A DNA stretch of 64,000 nucleotides from Cycas panzhihuaensis (taxonomy: Eukaryota > Cycadophyta). Under the pieces are notes generated by a model. It made no database searches and was not told the origin of the DNA. It was given only the letters and a program-made list of their open reading frames with translations. The translations under genes and the position numbers were made by a program. The stretch covers positions 5,518,001 through 5,582,000 of the forward strand of contig CM041465.1 of NCBI GenBank assembly GCA_023213395.1. The letters run 5' to 3'. Below, in pieces: positions 54,060-64,000 of the stretch. Position 1 is the stretch's first letter. The number at the start of each line of letters is the position of its first letter.

Positions 54060-55573
54060 AAAGAAGGTGGGTTATGGGATAGGATTATGTACCAAAAATA
54101 CCTTTGAGGGAGGCAATTCTTAAATGATAATACTTTGATTTCCTTTGGATTGCTAGTTTAGAGAAGTATACTTCAATTGAGGTAGATACTTACTTCAGGA
54201 GTGCAATGGAAACTGGGAGATGGAGATATTATGAATTAGTGAAAGATATGTGGTGTGGTCATATGCAGCTAAATAGGAGGACTGATTTGGGCCCTTTGCA
54301 AGATCTCTATGAGAGAACCTATAGATCAAAGGTAAAAGACTATTAGGTGGGCTAGGACTAGACTAAGAGGTGGAGAACCTTTAAAGATATACAAAGGGAG
54401 CATGATAGAAAAGAGTATATAGAAGTCCTAAAAAAAGAGATAGGCCAATGCTATATTCCAAAAATAGCTAGGCTAGATTCTATAGTTTGGCCTTCATTCC
54501 CTTTTGGGGATTACTTGGAAAAATAGGGATACCTATTTATATGCCAAGAAAGGGAGGACTAAAAGAACCCCCTCCTAGATGGTGTGTGGAAAATGGGTTT
54601 GATCCCTAAAATTATGGTGTTTTGGTGGTTGTGCTTGAGGAATAAAATCTTGATGGTGGATAATCTAAGGAAGAGGGTATTTGAGATGATAAATAGGTGT
54701 GTACTTTTCTAGGAGGATGAAAAGTCAGTGGACCACATCCTTCTTCATTATTCTTACTCTAGAAATATATGGAAGCTTATATGGGCCCAATTTGATATGC
54801 AGTATATGGTTTTAAAAACTCTTAAAGACCAAATATTTGCATGAAAAAGTCCTTTTAGGGGTAGAACCCTGACTCATATATGGCAAATTTCCCTACCAAT
54901 GATAATGTAAAATATATGAAAGGAAAGAAGTAGAAGAATATTATAAGAGAAGCAAATGGATAAAACTAGAATTTATGGCATTATCTGCGCACAGATGGGG
55001 GAGACCATTAAAGCTAAAAATGAAAAATTGATTCTAAAATCAAAATGTCTTATTTTATAGAAATGGAGGATAAGTCCCGAAGTTACCTTAGGAATGGGAA
55101 GAAAATACTATTAGTCACCTCCCATAGAAAACTAGGTGAAAATAAATTTTGATGGGATGAGCAAAGGAAACCCAAGGGAGGCTAGAGGAGGTGATATTTG
55201 TAGAAACTTAAAAGGGAAAGTTAGGTAGGATTTTGTAGATTATTATAGGCAATAGATAAACCATAAAGTGAAAACAATAGCTATGTAAAGAGCAGTGGAA
55301 ATGGCTATAGAGAAAAGTTATAAAAAGTAGATTATAGAAGGGAATTCATTAAATGTAATAAACATGCTTAAAGGTGAGGTTGATCTTGATTATAAAGCTA
55401 CTACGCTGATTAGAGATATTTATGATGTTTTAAAAGGAAGGGAGAATGTTTGAGTAAAACACATTTATAAAGAGGAGAACATAGTAGCTGATAAACTAAT
55501 TAAGTGGGGGATAATCCACAAGATTTTTTAGGTTTAGAGAGAGGAAGTTCCAAAAGAGATTTTGAGTTTAGTT
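54060..55573 (+). pseudogene. LINE-B connection, zf-RVT and RNase H
   Basis: zf-RVT near 54590-54780 (LIPKIMVFWWLCLRNKILMV, NRCVLF with the second Cys lost, DHILLHYSYSRNIW). RNase H near 55139-55500: INFDGMSKGNPREARG (first Asp kept), NHKVKTIAM (catalytic Glu lost), EGNSLNVINMLKGE (third Asp to Asn) and IVADKLIKWG (last Asp kept). Two of four catalytic residues are gone, both compatible with G-to-A change. Confidence 0.85.
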
Positions 55574-56099
55574 TGTTAGATAATGTGACAACAATATTTT
55601 GGAGGCAAAATTTTTGATAGGTTGGAAATGTAGTTTCCGCCCTAAACTTTTGTAGGGGGATCTAAGGGGGGTAGGAACCCCCTTAGATGGGGGGTGGGGG
55701 GCACTGGAACACCCCCTACAAATAGGAATTCGGGGGTAATAACCCCTAACCCAAAAAGCTAGAGCTATAAAGCAAAAGAGAATCAGGGTCATTCATTAAA
55801 AATACCCTAAATTTGATAGTCAAGATTTGTGCCTTATATGACTCTCTCATATAGCCCAATTTAGGGTATTTCTTCATTATGTTGATGGTATTTGATATAT
55901 TGGATGTACTATATTAAGAAGGGGCTAGTAGTTATTGTTATAAGCATTCTGCTATAGATTATGTATATTTCTCCATTCTTAGATAATAAAGATCGATACC
56001 TTTCTTGTGTGGACATTTCCCTAGCATACTATTAAGGTTTTATCACATTATATTTGGTGTATATGTGATGCTTTGGTTTTCTAATTTATTTATTATATT
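55574..56099 (+). repeat. Truncated COP1-family LTR
   Basis: 526 bp matching the first four-fifths of the COP1 LTR (starts TGTTAGATAA). It ends abruptly in the phrase atttatttattatatt, after which unrelated copia gag DNA begins. No internal COP1 sequence and no partner LTR adjoin it, so it is a deletion remnant rather than an intact solo LTR. Confidence 0.9.
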
Positions 56100-56790
56100 T
56101 TTAATAACCACCCCCTATTTATCAATAAGTAGCACCTACATACCATCAAAGAGGCCTTAGTTATAATCAACAAAGACAAGGCGCTTCTTATTAATAAGGA
56201 AGACCATGCCCTCCTTAAGGAGTCCCTTTTCCACAACAAAGAGGTCCTTATTATCAACATGGTGGTCTTGTTCATCAACAAGGAGGCCTTTTCTACCCAT
56301 AAGAGGTGCCATCATATCAACCTCAAGGCTAATTCTATTAGTAAAATTGGAATCCAAAGCCTACACAAGGATAAAAATCTCAAAATAGGCAATGGTTCTT
56401 AAACAGGAATTAAAGGAACTAATAATACAATCAACAACAAGGTGGCAATATAGGAGATGGTCAAGGCTCCTCCTCCCATAACCTACTCTTTGCAGTATTA
56501 TCCTTGTAGCTTGATGAGACCACATGGCTTCCTGATTCTAGTGTAATAAGACACATGACATGTTTTGAAAAAATGTTAGAAGAAACCTAACTAATCAACA
56601 CTCAAATAGTCACATTTGGGGACAATATGACTTATAATGTGACCAAAATTGGTAGGGCACCAATCACATTAAAGGACTCTAATATTAAATACCATATCAG
56701 TAATGTGTTCCTTGTACCTAGTATGAAGATGTACCTGGTTTTCATCAACTAAATAGATACGAAGAACTTAAATATCCTCTTTAGCTAGGG
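56100..56790 (+). pseudogene. COP5 gag tail and protease
   Basis: In one plus frame 56110-56360 reads as repeated Gln-Gln-Arg-Gly and Tyr-rich phrases (LSYNQQRQGASY, PQQRGPYYQHGG) with TAA/TAG at Gln positions, a low-complexity gag C-terminus. The short open frames on both strands here are shadows of this repeat. The protease follows with WLPDSSVIRHMTCFEKM near 56530 (family WLLDSGATRHMT; Gly to Ser), VTFGDNM and NVFLVPSMKMYLV near 56706. Confidence 0.75.
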
Positions 56791-56827
56791 CATTTACAAA
56801 ATTATAAATTATGCTATAGGCAAACTT

Positions 56828-57640
56828 GTGGCCACAAGAAATAAAGATGGTGGCTTATACAGGCTAAATAGTGTCCCTCTCACCACTACTTCTCAACATG
56901 AATCCTACTCAATGGCCAACACAACTCAATGTGATAAGGGGAAGGATGTAATTGAGGAAGAGTCCCCTTATATATATGAACTAGGAGAATGCTCCCAATC
57001 AAAAGATGAAGTGACCACAAATAGATCCAAAGACCACCTATGGCATCGACACCTAGGTCATTTGAATATATAAAGCTTGAACCTCATGTTTAGGCTTAAA
57101 ATGGTATATGACCTACCCAAAATCAAGAGATACCAAAACATGTGCGAGGCTTGCCTAAAGGTAAAGTAACAAAGAGAAAAATTACCTTCTAAGAATGCAT
57201 GAAGAGCTTCACAACTATTAGAGTTAGTACATTCTGATATTTATGGCCCTATGTCCACCCAATCTCTTAACGGTAGTTGGTATTTCATCACCTTCATAGA
57301 TGACTTCTTAAAGAAAGTATGGGTCTACATCTTGAGAAATAAATATCAAGCCCTATATAGATTCAAAGAGTTCAAATTTACTACTAAAAATAAAAGTGGG
57401 ATGATAATGAAGACCCTTAGATTTGATAATGGTGGTTATTACATTTCAAATTAGTTCAATAACTTTTTCAAAAAACATGGCATCCAACATCAATTTTATA
57501 CTCCTTATGCACCTCAACAAAATGATGTAACTAAAAGGATGAATTAGACTTTGATCAACAAAGGGAAAGCCATGCTTAGTACAGCCAACCTTTCCACTAG
57601 AGCAAGCATGGATACTTATGTGGAGTAACTTGAGTTTAGT
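56828..57640 (+). pseudogene. COP5 pre-integrase and integrase core
   Basis: The open frame 56828-57073 ends in LWHRHLGHLNI (His-x3-His of the zinc-binding N-domain), with CEACLK further on. The core shows LVHSDIYGPM (first Asp, about 57232), WYFITFIDDF, TLRFDNGGYYIS (second Asp, about 57420) and APQQNDVTKRMN (family PQQNGVAERxN; catalytic Glu now Lys). The core ends near 57640. Confidence 0.85.
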
Positions 57641-57669
57641 CATCTCAAAGCTACTATTTTATTCCCCTT

Positions 57670-58240
57670 AGAGGTATGGAATCTAGTTTATATTATTACC
57701 AATTATGAGAAAATCATCAATATATAACACAACTAGTATAATCAAGTTGTTTCAGTTTCTAATATATGAATTAGGATCTAAAGATGAGCATACAAGTCCA
57801 TGCTTGTGAAAATACTAATTTATCTTCATATACCAAGCATAAGGTAATTATTTAAGGCCATAAAGAGTCCTTTTCAATTTGTAAACTAAATGTTCCTTTC
57901 TATAAAAAACATAGCTAGGAGGCTTATTCAAATTCACTTCTTATAAGTTGCTATTTAGAAAGACACTTTTCACATCTATATAGAAGATATGCTAATTAAA
58001 TTGAGCTATTACTGCCAAAATAAACCTCACAGTGGTCATGTTAGCAATAGGAAAAAATATATCATCATAACTGATTCCCTCAATCTATTTGAAATATTTA
58101 ACAACCAATCATTTTTTATAATTTTAAATGGATCCATCTGCATGACGTTTTATTTTATATATCCAATGGTAATTAATTAGTTTTTTTCCATTAGGAAGTT
58201 CAACCAACTCCCAAGTGTTATTTTTATAAATGATAATCCA
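57670..58240 (-). pseudogene. COP6 reverse transcriptase fragment
   Basis: Minus-strand translation gives IDVKSVFLNSNL (family MDVKTAFLNGxL), YVFYRKEHLVYKLKRTLYGLK, AWYMKIN-stop-YF and LVVLYIDDFLIIGNN, the catalytic YIDD box at about 57690-57720. The end is at COP5. The short plus-strand frame at 57989-58180 is a shadow. Confidence 0.83.
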
Positions 58241-58849
58241 TTTTCTCATTCATGGTTGCTTACCATGTTTGGTCTATGATAACTTCTTTAAAAGTGGTAG
58301 GTTTAAGAGTTGATAATACTTCTACTTAATGTAAATTTGGTGCATGACCTATACTTAGACTGCCTCTTATATTATTGTAGAGGGAATGGAGTAGAAGAGA
58401 TTATCTATAGGTACCATTTAGAAAGTTGCCTTGAAGTGACCTCTTCTTGAATATCTTATGAAGGAATTATTGAAGTGGATTTTGAAGAAGAGGTAAGAGG
58501 TATAGATGAAGTGTCAAGAGTATGTGATAAAGATGAAGGCAATTAAACTATAAGAACATTCTATGTAATAAGAGATGGAACAAGAGTTACTAAAGGTTGT
58601 TCATCAAAAAAAAAAAATTGAGTCATGTCTAGGGCCTAGTTTTCTTCAAAAAAAATTATATCTAGAGATGTATACATTTACTGAGTAGAAGGACTATAAA
58701 GTTATAGGCTTTTCAACCAAGCTAGTAGCTAATGAAAATATATTTCTTAATTTTGTCATCTAATTTCTTTCTTTATTCTTTTAGTATAAGCATACACATT
58801 GTACAACCAAAAGTGCGCTTATATGAGACTGTGGGTTTTTTACCTGACT

Positions 58850-59480
58850 AAGCCTCCTTGAGTGTAATATTTAAAATTGCCTTGGTTGGACTTTAATTTA
58901 TGAGATAAGTGGTAGTGCCAAGGGCTTCAATCTAGAATTAAAGTCCCAATTTTTTTGCAGTAAGCATGGATTTACCTTTGTCAACTAAGGTCTAATTCAT
59001 ATGCTTCACAACTCCATTTTACTGAGCTTTGTAAGATGCAAAGAACTAATGTTTAATACTATTATCTTTATAAAACTAGGTGAATTCTATAAAAGTATAT
59101 TGATTTCATTATTGTTGTGAGGTATTTTAAGTGGATTTCTGGATTCTAATTCAATCTCATGCTTAAATTCTCTAAAACTTTCAAATGCTTTTGATTTCTA
59201 CTTCAAGAAATAAATCCATATATTATGGGATTAATCATCAATAAATATAATAAAGTAATGACAACTAAATAATGCTTAAGACATGGGTCCACAAATATCA
59301 AAGTGAATAAAGCCCAATGATTATTTAGCATGCTAGACTCTGGCTTTTGATTTGAATAGAGCCTAATGATATTTTTCCATAGTACAAGCCTCATAAATAA
59401 ATTTAGTTTGTTTAATGTATGGTAATCCTTATACCATATTCAATTTGAAAAATAAGTAGAAGCTGCTCATATTTAAATGA
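58850..59480 (-). pseudogene. COP6 integrase remnant
   Basis: Minus frame 59203-59394 and neighbours show decayed core sequence: HSALFTLIFVDPC-like (family LELVHxDVCGP), then VVITLLYLLMINP (family YYFLLFIDDxSR in a shifted phase) and HKAQ-stop-NGVVKHMN near 58990-59020 (family PxQNGVAERxN). The order is consistent with copia integrase. Badly frameshifted. Confidence 0.65.
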
Positions 59481-59759
59481 GCAAGGCATTAATGCCATAA
59501 TTTGTCTTTAGGAAGTCTTAGAGAAATAAGTACCTTTGAAGTAGATTGCTCATTGGTATTAGATGTGGAAGTAGAAGTATTAGAAGTGGAAGTTGTGTTG
59601 CTATAAGTTTAAGTATCATTTTGAAAAAATATAGGACATAAAATTACATCAAATTTATATAAATCTTAGTCCTCATATTTAGAGGCAATCAAATTGCCAT
59701 TCAAATCAATAATTAAGCATTTTCTAAGGTGACTAAATAAGACATCAAAGTTCTATTTC

Positions 59760-60480
59760 TTTATTTAGTTGATATATAATAAATTATCTATCATAGTAGG
59801 GATAGAGAAAATATTATCAAGGTGATGTCTAATATTATAATCTTTCAAAGATATCAGAGCATTATTAATCTTGGCAACCTCTAAAATAATATCATCACTA
59901 AATGTTATTGATTGGTTATGAAATAACTTTATATTTATGAGTAGTTCTTTAGAACTTATCATGTGATGAGAGGCTCTAGAATCTATCAACTGTGATGTTT
60001 TAGAATGATGTGTTGTTGATGTAGCAAATTATAAGTTTTGTGAATTAGCCATATGGACTTCTTGGTTTTAATTTTGATTCCATCTCCAGTTGTGATTTCT
60101 ATTCTATTTATTACCTTGAAAGACATTTTGCTTTTACCTTCTGGGTCATTGGTAGTTGCTACATTCATGGTTCTAATTGCCCCAAGTTGTAGGGTACTTC
60201 TAGTGTCATTACTATTACAAATTAACTTTGTTATTCTTATAATTAGGTGTAATGTGACTAGGTTTTCTATAATAGTTACAAATAATCTAATTAGGATACT
60301 AAGGATGTTGCTAACATTGTTGATATGGATGTTTGTTCAAGCTTATTAAACCAAACTATTGATTAAGGTATGAACATTATTGTTTCACCTTATGTTATGC
60401 TATTAAGGCATAAGTTGAAGATAAAGTACGTGAATCTCTTTAAGTCTAGTTAGAATACATTCCTCTTAAAGTAGAAGTTC
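59760..60480 (-). pseudogene. COP6 zinc knuckle and protease
   Basis: Minus frame 59765-59989 begins IDSRASHHMISS (family WxxDSGASxHMT; Gly to Arg) and has DNIFSIPTMIDNLLYI (family NVLYVPxLxxNLLSV). Upstream, a nucleocapsid-like CNYYRKPSHITPNY near 60245-60290 has lost two cysteines. The open frame 59986-60168 lies between them and is linker. Confidence 0.78.
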
Positions 60481-61109
60481 AAAAAGTATTGAAATCTAAT
60501 ATGGCAAGATGACTAATATGAAATAAAATAGATATAAGAGAATTATATCCTACTAGTAATATATTAACAATATAAGATATCAAGTCATTATCATCAAGTA
60601 GCTATCTTATAATACTTAATTAGTTCTTGATTGATTTGATTTAAGTTAGGGGAGCTATAATTAATCCCACATATGGTATGGAGTAGAGTTGTGCTTTAAG
60701 CATGACAACTCTTATATTGTCAGATTATGTCTTAAGATTTAGCAAAAGTGGTAGCAAGCTCAATATTTTAATTAATATTAACCTCATAAGAAAGGTGTAG
60801 TAAAGAAAGGGCAACTTCATTATAATCCGTGAAGGAGGCTAAAGTAATAAGATCAATAAGAATGATAACATTTTTTTGTTTTTTTAATTTTTTAAATAAT
60901 AGAAGAGGTTTTAAAAGGGGCCCAAATCTTTTACAAAATTTACCTGTCGGAAAAAATAAGAGTTCCATGATAAGCCCATGGCCTAGCTAATCTCAGAATA
61001 TCCTTCCCACTCTAACCATATGTGTTATGATAAGCTCCGTAGATAGATTATCCCCCCCCTAGGCAGACACATCCAATCTTAATAGACTCAGAAGATCCTC
61101 TGGGAAGTC

Positions 61110-61760
61110 CTCTTTCCATACCCTTATGCTCTTATTTAAAACCACCCAGTTGGAAAGCCAATTGGCTATTGCATTTCCCTCTCTATATATATGGCCTATC
61201 TAAAAGCTCACTTTCAATCTTAATGCATCTTGAGTGTCCCTTACCAATGTCCTCATTATGCCAATCTTTCTCAATATCTCCTCTAAGAATCCTAACCATA
61301 TTTAGTGAATCTCCTTCAATCACCACCTTGTCATATTCATCCTTGTCAACCATAAGCACTGCTCTCTACATCTCCTTTAGCTTAGCCCTATGATTTGTCT
61401 CCTGATCATAATATTATATTAAGTCCTACCTCATTCTTCCATCTGGGTATTTGCATAAGCCTCCTCCTCCTGCCTTACTAGGGCTATCTTTAGATGCCCC
61501 ATCAAAATTTATTTTAACCTAGTTATCTATAGGCAGGCAACAAAAGCATTTCCTTCTCCTAGTCCCAATTATATTTGGTCCTCTTATTCCCCATCCATCA
61601 ATGATGCTACCCTCCCTTCCTGATATACTTTCCTCATCTAAGGTTCTAACCAATTCCATAGTTGCCAAACATATCATTTCATAGATCCCAAACTTGTCCA
61701 ATTCCTTCCCTTGGAATAACCTTCTATTTCGTTCCTTCCAAATGTTCCACACCACCATTA
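61110..61760 (-). pseudogene. LINE-E linker and RNase H
   Basis: The open frame 61519-61758 has WNIWKERNRRLFQGKELDK, intact where LINE-A has two TAGs. RNase H (about 61110-61515): INFDGASKDSP (first Asp), NHRAKLKEM (catalytic Glu lost), VIEGDSLNMVR (third Asp) and AIANWLSNW (last Asp to Asn). The domain is catalytically dead. Confidence 0.87.
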
Positions 61761-61809
61761 GTAGAATAATTTTCTAGAGAGATCCCAATGTCTTACTCCT
61801 AAAAGGAGA

Positions 61810-62480
61810 TTTCTACATCATCCATTGATCTACAAGGGTCCTTGGGATCACCCACGATATCCCAAATTTGGACCAAATATAAGCCCAAATTCTTCTAGAG
61901 AAGAAATTGTGGATGCTGATATGGTCCAACGTCTCGCCATTCTTCTTGCACAGTATGCACGTATTTAGCATAGCAAACTCATGCCTATGGAGATTATCCA
62001 CAGTTAGGGTCTTATTCTTCAAGCATAGCCACTAGAAGACTACCACCTTAGGAATTAAACCCAACTTTTATGCTCTAGCCAATAGGGGGTTCTTTTCAAT
62101 CCTTGCCTTTGAGCATATGGCTTGATATCCTTACTTCACAGTGTACTCCCCCAAAGGGGAATTTCCCCATATGATTGTATATGCCTTAGGTCTTTTTGGG
62201 ATATAGCATTAATTGAGCTCTCTTTTTAAGGCCAGTATGTTCTCCTCCCAGTCTTGGGTCCCTTGTAGCTCCTCAAAGGATCTCTATGCTCTATTTCTAC
62301 CTTATCCCTCTTGGTAATCCTTGACCTTTGTACTATAGGTCTCTTCACAAATGGCTTGTAGATTACCAGCGTTGGGTTTATCTTTCAATTGATAATTTCC
62401 ACACTAGTTATCCTCCTAGAAATTTATACTTTCCCTATTCTCCAACTTCCATCTCATGTTAGAGATCATGAGAGGTCTAG
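61810..62480 (-). pseudogene. LINE-E zf-RVT and connection
   Basis: The open frame 61813-62022 includes NTCILCKKNGETLDHISIHN; the final Cys of the family is Asn here. Upstream on minus, the WPSxSSGEY-like block near 62160 and Arg/Lys-rich connection sequence match LINE-C and LINE-D. Confidence 0.82.
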
Positions 62481-64000
62481 AACGAACCAAACTCCTCCAA
62501 ATTAGAGACCCATAAACCTCCCCTACCCTCATCTTTCAAGAAGTGCTCACCTCCCAAGTAGTTTTTGGAGATAATCTTGCCCTGTTCTTCTTCATTCTTC
62601 TTTAGTCTCCAACCCATCTTAGCCACTATGGATCTATTGAAAGAGGCTAGTCTTCTAATATTAAGCCCTCTTGCCCATCTAGGAATGCATACTTTATCCC
62701 AAGAAGCCAAATAAATTATGTGCTTTTCTTCTATTCTTGATCATAGGAATATTTTTTGGATGCCTTCCAAGATTGATATAACCCTACTTGAAACCTTGAA
62801 AATTAATACCATATACACTAGGATACTCTAAAGGGAAGTGACCACAAACTGAATCTTCCCAACTTAACTAAGCAGAGATCCTTTCTAGATAGCCAACTTC
62901 CTTTGTAACCTATCCACAATAGGATTCTAAGTGCCCTATACATATTCCTAACAAACAATGACATCCCTAAGTAGGTAGATGGGAGAGACCTGATGGGCAT
63001 CCCCAAATCCCTACTAATCTTTCTTTACAGCCTCTCATGGGTATTTATAAAGAAGATAGAGCTTGTTTCCAAATTTATTCTTTGATTTATGGCTCTCTCA
63101 AAGGATTGGAGTCTATCCTTAAAGGCCCTAACCTCCCCCATGGCAACTTTTCTTAGGAAAATGTTATCATCGACAAACTAGTGATGGATAATATTTTCTA
63201 TGCTAGAAGTAGGCTTTAATCCTAAGACCCATCCCTTCCTCTTGATCTCCTCCATAACTCTCCTTAAATTTTTTTCCATAATGATAAATATGGTAGGGGG
63301 ATAAAGGGTCCCCTTGCCAGAACCCTCTGAAATCAGGAAAGAATGGTGTGAAGGTGCCATTTATCAAGATTGAATAATGTGGTTTAGAGATGCATCTTAC
63401 CATCCATTCCCTCTAGACTTATCAAATCTAAACACTTGAAGACAATCTATTAACTAGTCCCATGCCACTCTATCGTAGGCTTTAGACATGTCAATTTTCA
63501 AGATCATGCCAGCTTCTTTTCTCTAGTGGACTGAATGGATCATCTCATGGATAATAATGATGCCATCCAAAATTTATCTACCTTTAATAAATCCATCCTG
63601 ATTTGGGGATATGATAAGTGATAGACATTCCTTAAGTCTATTGGCCAACATCTTAGCCTAAAATTTGTATTTTACATTACAAAGGCTTGTCATTCTGAAC
63701 TCCTCTATTACTTTTGCCCCTTATTTCTTAGGGATCAACACCAGGAAGGTAGCTTGTCATTCCTTTAGAATTGTCCTCTTCTCATAAAATTTGTCCAAGG
63801 CTAATTTTAGGTCTTCCTTGATTATGTCCTAAAATTCTTGATAAAAGCTCGAAGCAAATCCATCTAGACTAGGGACCTTATCCCACCCCATGCCAAAGAG
63901 GGCCTTATCCACTTCCTCTATTGAGAAAGGTTCCTTCATCCATCTATTATGATCTTTCTTGATTAGCTTAGGGATATATCCCCTAAGCTCCCTCCTTAGA
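62480..64000 (-). pseudogene. LINE-E reverse transcriptase
   Basis: On minus: QDGFIKGR near 63590, YDRVAWD near 63465, the GDPLSP-like block near 63300, HH-stop-FVDDNIFLRK with FVDD near 63170, thumb YLGMSLFVRNM (62818-63006) and WARGLNIRRLASFNRS (62477-62710). TAG replaces Gln before FVDD. The sequence at the edge (about 63900) shows the family phrase around FxxEEVDKALFGMGWDK. Confidence 0.87.

Larger units (their letters stand above)
50154..55573 (+). mobile_element. LINE-B, main body (ORF1, ORF2)
   Basis: Old LINE read on plus: ORF1 with DUF4283 (about 50290-50640) and a decayed knuckle, ORF2 endonuclease, RT, zf-RVT and RNase H. It is cut at 55573 by a COP1-family LTR before the 3' UTR and poly(A). 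Together with the leader at 44991-45663 it spans about 6.1 kb, close to LINE-D. Riddled with TAG and TGA codons; AT-rich, in contrast to LINE-C and LINE-D. Confidence 0.9.
56100..57650 (+). mobile_element. COP5, truncated copia fragment (gag tail to integrase)
   Basis: Starts in a Gln/Gly/Tyr/Pro-rich gag tail (56100-56400), then protease (about 56515-56790), pre-integrase (56990-57180) and integrase core (57190-57640). Both ends are truncated, with no LTR. It meets minus-strand COP6 at about 57.65 kb. Confidence 0.85.
57660..60870 (-). mobile_element. COP6, minus-strand truncated copia (gag to RT)
   Basis: Read on minus from 60870: gag (60480-60870), decayed zinc knuckle near 60240-60285, protease (59765-59989), integrase (about 58870-59420), spacer and RT (57690-58240), cut at about 57660 after the catalytic box. 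No LTRs or RNase H. The right end is overlapped by the LINE-E poly(A), which suggests LINE-E inserted there. Confidence 0.82.
60871..64000 (-). mobile_element. LINE-E, minus-strand LINE running off the right edge
   Basis: Its A-tail is the interrupted T-run at 60871-60893. From there leftward on minus: 3' UTR similar to LINE-D (both carry ccatga-agcccatgg-ctagc), RNase H, linker, zf-RVT, thumb and RT, leaving the window in the RT fingers. Many stops and frameshifts; old copy. Confidence 0.9.

Noticed and set aside
60768-60968. 66-codon minus frame
   Set aside because: Reads through the LINE-E 3' UTR and A-tail into COP6 gag; junction artefact.

Overview
The window looks like intergenic DNA from a large, repeat-packed plant nuclear genome. 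The evidence is plant-type LINEs (DUF4283/zinc-knuckle ORF1, endonuclease, RT, zf-RVT, RNase H), Ty1/copia and Ty3/gypsy LTR retrotransposons with tRNA-iMet primer sites, and one captured piece of a plant protein tyrosine phosphatase gene. A gymnosperm-like genome is my inference from the density and age of the elements; the species cannot be named. I found no intact host gene, no rRNA or tRNA gene and no CRISPR array. Almost every reading frame is a decayed fragment of an element.

Layout. 1-1229: LINE-A 3' end with poly(A). 1230-2590: unassigned AT-rich DNA. 2590-4199: gag and protease of a gypsy element (GYP1), which is split by copia element COP1 (4200-13374). COP1 is itself split by TRG1 (6801-10605), a 222-bp-LTR element whose only recognisable coding domain is gag. 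13375-15385: GYP1 RT and RNase H. About 15385-15987 plus 28031-28101: 5' part of LINE-B, split by COP2 (15988-28025). COP2 carries an antisense phosphatase-gene fragment, a low-complexity leader and nested LINE-C (19385-23610). 28102-28507: 5' LTR and leader of COP3. 28508 to about 32660: minus-strand copia COP4.

From 32665 to 46077 the same stack appears again (TRG1 gag and 3' LTR, COP1 3' half, GYP1 3' half, LINE-B 5' part, COP3 LTR and leader). Here it contains full-length LINE-D (36654-42949, minus) instead of COP2. The second COP3 is complete (45664-50153) and LINE-B continues to 55573. After that come a truncated COP1-family LTR (55574-56099), truncated COP5 (+) and COP6 (-) meeting near 57.66 kb, and LINE-E (minus) from 60871 past the window end.

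Relative order of events read from the nesting: GYP1, then COP1, then TRG1 inside COP1; LINE-B against GYP1, then COP3 inside LINE-B; then duplication of about 7.1 kb of the stack; then LINE-D into copy 2 and COP2 into copy 1, with LINE-C into COP2. Each copy preserves the empty site for the insertion carried by the other. Older layers are AT-rich and full of TAG/TGA codons at expected Trp, Gln and Arg positions. LINE-C and LINE-D are visibly more GC-rich and better preserved.
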